Origin: CAYQLK01 sp964418515
GTDB lineage: Bacteria > Patescibacteriota > Microgenomatia > CAYQLK01
Direction of reading: 5' to 3'
Assembly: GCA_964418515.1 (NCBI GenBank)
Contig: CAYQLK010000016.1
Coordinates: 1-22,314, forward strand
DNA: 22,314 nt
Positions 16,601 through 22,314 of the stretch are shown piece by piece. A program made the position numbers and the translations under genes. The notes under the pieces are model-generated. The model ran no database searches. It had not been told where the DNA came from and saw nothing but the letters and a program-made list of their open reading frames with translations. Position 1 is the stretch's first letter. Every line of letters begins with the position of its first letter.

Positions 16601-19600
16601 TGACAAAGACGCTGCAGCCGGAGCCAACATGGACCACACAGCCTCTGCCATACTCGAAGTTGACTATCCACTAAAGGCAGAAGCTGTTACCGCTGCTACC
16701 ACCTATTATTTCCGAGCTTACGACCTCGATCAATTCACGCCCGTATACACCTACGAACCATCAGGTGTCACTGATTGTCTTTCAGCAGCTTGTACCTATC
16801 CAAGTGTATCTATTCCAGCCGACCCAATCACAGTTTCTGGTAATGTCTACACCGCAGGCACTGCTTCCGCTCCAGCTCTTTGTGATCACACCACTCCAGC
16901 CTACAATGTTGCAATCCGCAGTAACGGAGTAACCACCACAACATTCTGTAACGATTCCACTGGAGCTTTTTCTGACGCAACTGTTATGCCTCCAGCCGCC
17001 GGAGAAGGAATTATTGTTTGGATTGATGGAGATGCCACTGATGGCTCAACATCCATCCGCTATGATGGCTCTGGTAACTCGACCGGCCACATTGTCTACA
17101 CCAACACCGCCACAGTTACATCTGACGATTCCACAGCCATCGACAATACCGACATGGACACCTACGATAGCGGTAATGATGGCGATATCCCATATACTGT
17201 ATCAAGTAACAATCTCAGTGTTACTACCGGTATCGAACTATTGGTTTTTACCGGCAAAACCTACACTCCAAACGGAACAGTTACGACTAATGGAACTGCT
17301 GACTTCCATATCGATGACAGCGCAACTGCCACACTCGGCAGCGCCACTAACGCCATGGCCAGAGATATTTTAGTCGATGCCGGCGCCACGCTTAACATAA
17401 ACGCTGACACTACTATTGCAGGCGGCGATATTGTTACCGCCTCTACCGGCGCAGTTGCAAATACAGCAGGCACACCAACAGTAACAATGAACGGTACAGG
17501 CAACATCGGCGGAGGCTCTGGTGCAATAACTATATACAACCTAACCATTTCTAATACTTTCACCACTACAATTACCTCTTCAACTACGATTAGCAACTCA
17601 CTGACAGTCACAGGTTCAATCGGCAGCTCAACTTCGGTAACCACTACCGTAAATGGCTCAATCTCTGGTGGTGGTACGATTAACTACACAGGCACTAGCA
17701 CATTCAAGCAAAGGGTGGCTGTTAACCAAAACTTCGGTGCCACCTCTGGTGCTACTGCTTGGAACTTTGTAAACCTCACTTTCTCCAACTCTTCGGGATC
17801 CTCACGCACAATCACCACCCAAACCGGCGGTACAGGCGCAATTAATGTTAGCGGAGACTTAACGCTTGGTGAGGGTGGAGATGGCGCCTCAACTGTTCTT
17901 GATGCCGGCAACCGTACTTGGACGCTTTCTGGAACTGACGGTACCCCTACTGCCGTCAACGCCTCCTCAACTCTAACTGGCAACACATCTACATTTGCTT
18001 TCACTGGCAACAATGGTTCAGGAGACACCACAATTTCCGCCTTAACATTCACTAATTTAACACTTAACGCCTCAGAAACATTTAATGCTGGAGGTACAAT
18101 TACCGCAAACGGAGACCTTACTGTTACCACAGGAACATTCGCTCTCGGCACTAATAATATCACCGTCGGCTCCACCACCGCAGGCTCAGGAGATGTCTCA
18201 ATTAGCGGTTCTATTACCCAAAGCGCTAGTGGTACCTTTAGTGCCAAAACTGCGGCAGCTGCCACCCCTACATTTGGCGGCTCTGGCACAATTAGTCTTT
18301 ATAATCTTTCCTTCGAACCAGGTGCAGCTGGTGCATCATATACACTTGGTTCTGGCGCCTCCCAAACAATTACTGTTGCTAACAACTTAACAATTGGCGA
18401 CGACACCAACTCTGTCACCGTCAACGCTGACACCAACGACCCAACCATAGACGTTAACGGTAATTTTTTAATTAACACCAGTGCTACCTACCAAAACTCA
18501 GCAACAGTAGCAATGACTGTTGCCAAAAACTTCACCCAAGACGGTACCTACACTCATAATGGTGGAACAATTTCGCTCGATGGGAGCACAACTTCAGATG
18601 ACTCAACAGTTACCTGTTCTGGAACAATTGGCGGTAGTATAGGGTTTAGCAAAACTGGCGATGGCGACATCACTATTGGAAGTGGCTGTACCGTTGCTTC
18701 ACCAGGTTCAGGTATCTCGATGACAGGAAACATCATCAATAATGGCACCATTAATAATGGTGGCACCACATTCAATCTCGATAACCTTACAGGCGGCGAA
18801 GGAGATCTTATCAATAATGGTGGTGCGACAATAACCTACTCTGGTACTGCCATGACGATCGAGGGCGACTTTACCCAAAGCAGCACTTTTAACCTTACAG
18901 GTATTACTGTCACTCTTGATGGCTCAAGCAGTTCTGACAACAGCACAGTTATTTGCGGAACACTTGGTGGAACTTTAGCTTTTAACAAAACAGGTGGAGC
19001 CACCGTCACAATAAACACAAGTTGTACTGTTGCAGTCACTACTATTTCAATGACAGGCAACTATATCAACAATGGTACAACTAATATTTCGGGTAGTACT
19101 TTTAACCTTGATTCCACATCTGGTAATGGAGGAAGTCTTACCAACGGAGCCTCCGCTACAATGACCTACTCTGGAACAATAATTACTTTAGAAAAAGACT
19201 ACACCCATACTGCCGGAACAACATTCAACCTTAGTGGTAAAACCTTAACTTTTGACGGCTCCGACACCACCGATGACTCTACTCTTACTTGCTCTACAAC
19301 TTTGGCTGGTACTCACGATATTGCCAAAACCATTCAAGGTGCGGACTTCACCCTAAGCGCAAGTTGTGTAATTACAATGGTTGCCAGTGTCACAACATAT
19401 GGCTCAATAACTGTCAATGGTTCTATGACAGGAACGACTATTACAACTCGCGGTAGTGTACTCAAAGACTCCGGTGGAACACTAGTTGTTGCAGGTAATA
19501 CTTTAGTTTTCGAAGACGGGGGCGTCGATACTGACTCCACACTTGACTGTGAAGGTGGCACAATAACTGGTGCAGTTGAACAAAATATGACCCACGCTGG

Positions 19601-21293
19601 ATCCACTCTGACAATGGTCAGTAGTTGCACAATTACCGACGATTTCATTCGTACTGATGGTGCTTTTTCTAACCCAGGTTCTGCGTATACACTCACTCTC
19701 CAAGAGGACTTTTCGATGAGCACAACCGACACTTTTGGTGGTGCAAATCTAACCCTAACTCTAAACGGAACTGTTAATCCTCAAACTATTACACAAAACG
19801 CTGGGACAATGTCAGGAATATTTACAGTTAATAAATCGGCAGGTGTTGCACAGATGAATACAGATTTCACTACAGGCTCAACATGTACCGTTACCGACGG
19901 AACATTCTTCCTCAACTCTTTTGATTTTAACTGTGGTTCGACATTTACCGTCACCGACACCTTACAAATGGAAGGTAATGAACTACCAACCACACCTACT
20001 CTCTCAGTCGGTTCATATGTAATATTTGTTGGTGACAACGACACAGTTGCTGATGTCTACAACCTTCCCAACTACACATGGCGCAACCTTACAATCGATT
20101 CTGATGACGGCAACAGTGATACTTTTACTCAGCAAGTTAACACCACAGTCAACGAAAACTTCTGTATCATAACCGGCACATACGATCTTGACAGTCTCTC
20201 TCTCGATGTAGTTGGCACTGTCTGTAATAACGGCGGCATAATGACTAACGCTGGCGACTTTAACTACGACTCCAATACTATACTTCTAACTGACAGTGGC
20301 TATTCCGAAGATAACAACTTCACTCAAGGCGACACTATCTATATGACTGTTACTGATGCTTCCGTAAACCTTAACGGCGGCAGTGCCGAAACATTATCCG
20401 TCACACTTACCACCACAACTGGCGATTCTGAAACCAAAACTTTAACCGAAACCGGCAGCTCCACGGCTATCTTCCGTGGCAGTATTACTTCTGCTTGGGG
20501 AACATATACAACCTCGAACAATAACATCGAAATGGTACTCGATGATGTTATTACCCTCAGCTACACTGATGCCAACGATGGTACAGATACCGGCAGTGAT
20601 ACTGCAAACACTACCGCCGACGCACCACCAGCCGGTTCTGGTAAACTAGTCTCAACTAACTTCGAAATGGATGGTGCCTTTGGTAGCTTCGGAGACAGAA
20701 AATCTTCCACAAACTATACTCTCACAGACACTGGTGGTGTCCTCGCAGCTGGTCCGGGAGAATCAACCAACTATGATCTTGGCTCTGGTTTTCAATATTG
20801 GAATATTGGTTCAAACCGACTCGAGTTAACAATTTCTTCAACCACAATTGCCTTTGGTACACTTACTCCAGGTACTCCTGCAACCAATAATCACAATCTT
20901 CAAGTCGTCTCCGATGCTCCAGGTGGCTATCAAGTAACCGCTCAAGAAGTAACAAGGCTTGCCAACATTAACTACGCAGGATTCTATATCCCTGATGTTC
21001 TTGGCGATGCAAGCAATATTACTCACACCTCAGCGGGCGCTTGGTCATCAGGTACCACTTATGGTTTTGGTTACACTTTGGCTAATGTTACTGGCACAGA
21101 TGCTGCCTTTACCAGCAACTACAGACATTTTGCGGACCTAGCATTCGCCGAAAGTCCAGTTGCGGTCATGTCCAACGTCGGAACAACCAATGATAGTGAA
21201 ATAACCGTGACTTACAAAGTAAACGTCAGTGCAGCACAAGAAGCCGGAAATTATGAGACAAAAGTCACCTATATCCTTACCGGAACTTACTAA
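13653..21293 (+). CDS. Giant membrane-anchored surface protein with beta-helix-like repeats
   Basis: 2546 aa, GTG start. Order of parts: basic cytoplasmic tail (1-40); one membrane helix (about 42-62) acting as an uncleaved anchor; Lys/Asn-rich Ig/MG2-like stalk (about 65-395); Trp/Gly repeats resembling a beta-propeller (about 460-825); a section with scattered cysteines (870-1080); a Thr/Ser/Gly/Asn-rich beta-helix-like region (about 1080-2200) with xNLx[FIL] repeats and four cysteine-paired repeats; an Ig-like domain (about 2211-2325); and a C-terminal domain (about 2387-2546, AFGTLTPGTP, APGGYQVTAQE, ending YILTGTY) like those of CPR surface proteins and loosely like Gram-positive WxL domains. 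Lysine is rare after 400. There is no enzyme motif. The likely role is adhesin or surface fibre; exact family not recognised. A companion gene follows 15 nt downstream. Confidence 0.85.
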   Translation: MKTILPNFYPFRRKNPTLQPQTHLLLSTTSKVKKITDHSKIVFAFVFVLIIIASTVLVFRSLPKSEIYPKATVELPKNSFRVNESPTFKLKLNETQIISSNKNVKAQILKPDGNIAENISTTIKQNSNEFNIQTNPIIAGSFSPGKYTLDVEIEKNGQIKNIQQDFTWGVLAINFNQTIYSPNDLAKLSFGTVDDLGHTICDASLTVEITTPNKNITTLSSKDGQIKPSGECGLDNITDVADYLSEYQIGNETGAYTIKYSAETKNGTRTITDYFEVRENIPFIVERTGPSRIFPPANYKVSLKITANQNYSGPIVETVPKDFFITKSQGNYSEIVEGEHKKLTWNTNLVPNQTLNLSYFFDAPDVSPEFFLLGPLKIGTYGEIRSWQIASDAVSNQGTTFWGRSAATAGVMRVRNFTKNSTWGTEFNGAASGTSLNVWIVGETATTREEQIFGLLKVNGDLYVDTCTGGCDANGDFANQWNNPGTTGTQDCDSAPTANTCERAFDIAYESLSGRAMVVYADNVADKFYYALWDGSAWSPDSSPGSPSATNEIDFHTGGTGGTPNWIRAVSMGENLDNSRTDAIMVLIADSNNDLFSCYWNGSSFSCLSAAIESDLEHCTNGQCFDGAWTTNTEFVALYTDTTNVDVNWQEYTIGSGWGGEQTGYTTTTDAQWIELAASPDSERILAATSENSDDTGSAVWKGDGSSNGWTECSATDCPDTTTEVVGAQQISVAFQRSSTGGSGVDLYNENGSTTDSEYSTYTANSTWTARARTGITTTDDALQAKLQTDPNSDDVMGMVIDVDCKLYMQLWTGASWGGTATNVGAATITTYGVACPNQTAPTSTMGTGSGQPYGHNWKLYTPWSRNWRFYSDETVNDPSTGVANENTTGSVAKEEFIRLRMQYYERGAVAQTDARKKLQYTSGCTPNTDPLACTWTDVGDTGETSAVWRYATSGETCASCTDNTAVATARLTGTTQNGTYTSDKDAAAGANMDHTASAILEVDYPLKAEAVTAATTYYFRAYDLDQFTPVYTYEPSGVTDCLSAACTYPSVSIPADPITVSGNVYTAGTASAPALCDHTTPAYNVAIRSNGVTTTTFCNDSTGAFSDATVMPPAAGEGIIVWIDGDATDGSTSIRYDGSGNSTGHIVYTNTATVTSDDSTAIDNTDMDTYDSGNDGDIPYTVSSNNLSVTTGIELLVFTGKTYTPNGTVTTNGTADFHIDDSATATLGSATNAMARDILVDAGATLNINADTTIAGGDIVTASTGAVANTAGTPTVTMNGTGNIGGGSGAITIYNLTISNTFTTTITSSTTISNSLTVTGSIGSSTSVTTTVNGSISGGGTINYTGTSTFKQRVAVNQNFGATSGATAWNFVNLTFSNSSGSSRTITTQTGGTGAINVSGDLTLGEGGDGASTVLDAGNRTWTLSGTDGTPTAVNASSTLTGNTSTFAFTGNNGSGDTTISALTFTNLTLNASETFNAGGTITANGDLTVTTGTFALGTNNITVGSTTAGSGDVSISGSITQSASGTFSAKTAAAATPTFGGSGTISLYNLSFEPGAAGASYTLGSGASQTITVANNLTIGDDTNSVTVNADTNDPTIDVNGNFLINTSATYQNSATVAMTVAKNFTQDGTYTHNGGTISLDGSTTSDDSTVTCSGTIGGSIGFSKTGDGDITIGSGCTVASPGSGISMTGNIINNGTINNGGTTFNLDNLTGGEGDLINNGGATITYSGTAMTIEGDFTQSSTFNLTGITVTLDGSSSSDNSTVICGTLGGTLAFNKTGGATVTINTSCTVAVTTISMTGNYINNGTTNISGSTFNLDSTSGNGGSLTNGASATMTYSGTIITLEKDYTHTAGTTFNLSGKTLTFDGSDTTDDSTLTCSTTLAGTHDIAKTIQGADFTLSASCVITMVASVTTYGSITVNGSMTGTTITTRGSVLKDSGGTLVVAGNTLVFEDGGVDTDSTLDCEGGTITGAVEQNMTHAGSTLTMVSSCTITDDFIRTDGAFSNPGSAYTLTLQEDFSMSTTDTFGGANLTLTLNGTVNPQTITQNAGTMSGIFTVNKSAGVAQMNTDFTTGSTCTVTDGTFFLNSFDFNCGSTFTVTDTLQMEGNELPTTPTLSVGSYVIFVGDNDTVADVYNLPNYTWRNLTIDSDDGNSDTFTQQVNTTVNENFCIITGTYDLDSLSLDVVGTVCNNGGIMTNAGDFNYDSNTILLTDSGYSEDNNFTQGDTIYMTVTDASVNLNGGSAETLSVTLTTTTGDSETKTLTETGSSTAIFRGSITSAWGTYTTSNNNIEMVLDDVITLSYTDANDGTDTGSDTANTTADAPPAGSGKLVSTNFEMDGAFGSFGDRKSSTNYTLTDTGGVLAAGPGESTNYDLGSGFQYWNIGSNRLELTISSTTIAFGTLTPGTPATNNHNLQVVSDAPGGYQVTAQEVTRLANINYAGFYIPDVLGDASNITHTSAGAWSSGTTYGFGYTLANVTGTDAAFTSNYRHFADLAFAESPVAVMSNVGTTNDSEITVTYKVNVSAAQEAGNYETKVTYILTGTY
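15030..16120 (+). repeat. Trp-containing beta-propeller-like repeats in the giant protein
   Basis: Six units end in a W/G motif: WDGSAW (W533), WNGSSF (W600), GSGWGG (W658), SNGWTE (W710), STWTAR (W768), WTGASWGG (W812, W817). The spacing is about 50-67 aa. Strand-rich sequence between them fits blades of a beta-propeller or a similar repeated sheet. Fold assignment is inference. Confidence 0.5.
17532..18330 (+). repeat. xNLx[FIL] repeats in the giant protein
   Basis: The motif YNLTI / VNLTF / TNLTL / YNLSF recurs at N1296, N1374, N1468 and N1551 (78-94 aa apart), each followed by a T-rich stretch and a second strand such as LTVTG, LTLGE, LTVTT, LTIGD. A fifth copy (RNLTI, N2145) lies beyond the cysteine repeats. 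This looks like a repeated beta-helix turn unit. Confidence 0.55.
18528..19645 (+). repeat. Four cysteine-paired repeats in the giant protein
   Basis: Each unit has DGSxxxDxST-like sequence before a first Cys (C1655, C1768, C1880, C1966), then a second Cys 23-26 residues later (C1679, C1791, C1905, C1992) in an SxC[TV] context. The periods are 113, 112 and 86 aa. Units also share TYSGT, TFNL and MTGNxINNG words. The DNA is well diverged, so the repeats are old rather than recent duplications. Confidence 0.8.
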
Positions 21294-21308
21294 GCTAAAA
21301 TACAACCA

Positions 21309-22241
21309 ATGAAAAAAGTCCTTGCCCCGCTTTTTAGCTTAATATTTTTTTTCGCTATATATAATGTAGTTAATGCAGCTACTGTTGCCATAGAACCCTC
21401 TCATTTCGAAATCAAAGGCAAACCAGGTAACGGTATTAATGGCACTTTTAAGTTCTCCGCTGATACTGGTAGTACTTATCAGTTCAGCATTCGCCAATTC
21501 GAAGCCGATGGCACTCAAGGACTAATCAAATTATTACCTGAAACCCCCAACTACCCTGTCACAAAATGGGTTCAATTTTTTCCGCCAATTACCAAAGCAA
21601 CCAGTGCTGAAGATCAAACAATTGGTTTTCGCATCAATGTTCCAGAAACAATTGAAGAACAGGATTTTTATTTCGCAATTCTCGCCTCACCTATTTCACC
21701 TGAACCTGATCCCAAAAAAAGCTCCGCCACAATTCAACCATCTGTTGCTTCGAACATTATTCTTTCTTTGTTTGATAAGAAAAAAATCGAGGGTGACATC
21801 AAAATATCCTTAACTGGTGAAAAAATTCAGCAAATCGATAATTTAAATCTTTCGCTTACAGTTCAAAATAATCTCAATAAATTTCAAACAATCGAAGGCG
21901 CAATCACTTTGACTTCGATAGTTGATAATAAAAACCAAAAAATAATTCCGATTATTCCCCAAAATATCTTAGCGGGCGCTGTCAGACAAATGACAACAAC
22001 TCTCGAAAAAAATATTCCACCAGCAATCTATATAAGTGACATCAATCCAGGCATTTACAAAGTAAGCTCAACCGTCTCAGGCGACAACGGTATTAAGTAC
22101 ACATCCCAAGAATTCACAATTTATATTGTTCCCTCACTTGGCTACGTCGCTTATCCGTTAATTACCATATTACTTTTATTAACCGCAGTCATACTTAGCA
22201 TCAAAGTCTTCAAAAAATCCAAAAAGCCAATTGACAACTAA
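21309..22241 (+). CDS. DUF916-like (WxL-interacting-protein-like) surface protein
   Basis: 310 aa. A signal peptide (1-23, likely cut after VNA) leads into IEPSHFEIKGKPG and a strand-rich region containing WVQFFP and FRINVPETIEEQDFYFAIL (about 94-125), the pattern of DUF916-type N-terminal domains. A second Ig-like domain (about 155-270) is followed by a membrane helix (about 277-298) and a basic tail KVFKKSKK, so the protein is type I with its bulk outside. In Firmicutes, DUF916/DUF3324 proteins are encoded next to WxL-domain proteins and bind them on the cell wall. Here it follows the giant protein by 15 nt with no ribosome binding site, so it is probably its partner or anchor. Family assignment is from overall pattern only. 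Confidence 0.65.
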   Translation: MKKVLAPLFSLIFFFAIYNVVNAATVAIEPSHFEIKGKPGNGINGTFKFSADTGSTYQFSIRQFEADGTQGLIKLLPETPNYPVTKWVQFFPPITKATSAEDQTIGFRINVPETIEEQDFYFAILASPISPEPDPKKSSATIQPSVASNIILSLFDKKKIEGDIKISLTGEKIQQIDNLNLSLTVQNNLNKFQTIEGAITLTSIVDNKNQKIIPIIPQNILAGAVRQMTTTLEKNIPPAIYISDINPGIYKVSSTVSGDNGIKYTSQEFTIYIVPSLGYVAYPLITILLLLTAVILSIKVFKKSKKPIDN

Positions 22242-22314
22242 AGATATTTTTTGTGATGATAAGAACAATAATGTTATTTCATACGAATAAGTCCAAAAAA
22301 CTGCTCCTTTTCGT

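Noticed and set aside
17684..18289. Long minus-strand open frame (201 aa) and similar antisense frames within the giant gene
   Set aside because: Pro/Val/Ala/Ser-rich translations are the mirror of Thr/Gly/Asn-rich repeats on the plus strand; no domain, no start signals.
18528..19645. CRISPR array or recent DNA tandem repeats
   Set aside because: Repetition is at protein level, within an intact reading frame, with diverged DNA and no fixed-length spacers.
13653..21293. Outer-membrane autotransporter
   Set aside because: There is an N-terminal anchor helix and no C-terminal beta-barrel pattern; the end is an Ig/WxL-like domain, and CPR cells generally lack a classical outer membrane.

Overview
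The window looks like chromosomal DNA of an ultrasmall, fermentative-type bacterium of the Candidate Phyla Radiation (Patescibacteria); a Microgenomates- or Katanobacteria-like lineage is my best guess. This is an inference from gene style: low GC, compact aminoacyl-tRNA synthetases (ArgS 527 aa, LeuS 790 aa), ComEC as the only DNA-uptake gene, almost no Shine-Dalgarno sequences, and a very large Thr/Ser/Gly-rich surface protein with C-terminal domains of a type common in that group. TGA is used as a stop (comEC membrane gene), which argues against the Gracilibacteria/Absconditabacteria code.

Left part (1-10543) is all on the minus strand and is mostly housekeeping. It starts with the 5' end of a 23S rRNA gene running off the left edge, preceded by tRNA-Ala(UGC). 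No 16S rRNA gene lies upstream: a terminator and then ndk occupy that place, so 16S and 23S appear unlinked. Next, read in transcription order from right to left, come two apparent operons: leuS plus a small HELAH zincin ending at a hairpin terminator; then a split ComEC (membrane channel gene and metallo-beta-lactamase gene sharing an ATGA), argS, an envelope-anchored metallophosphatase, an M16 peptidase, an alkyltransferase-like (ATL) DNA-repair protein, and finally ndk, which has its own strong ribosome binding site.

The middle (10544-11321) is a roughly 780-base, very AT-rich divergent intergenic region with no convincing gene. It ends in a consensus-like promoter that fixes the start of the next gene. 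The plus strand is C-richer than G on both sides in the lines I sampled, so this does not look like a replication origin.

Right part (11322-22241) is on the plus strand and forms a cell-surface locus: a multi-spanning O-antigen-ligase/Wzy-type protein with a C-terminal TPR, a 2546-aa membrane-anchored giant protein (Ig/MG2-like stalk, beta-propeller-like section, long beta-helix-like repeats with paired cysteines, WxL-like C-terminal domain), and a DUF916-like protein with a signal peptide and a C-terminal membrane anchor. The last pair resembles the WxL / WxL-interacting-protein arrangement of Gram-positive bacteria. The most interesting hypothesis in the window is that these three genes build a glycosylated giant surface fibre or adhesin.
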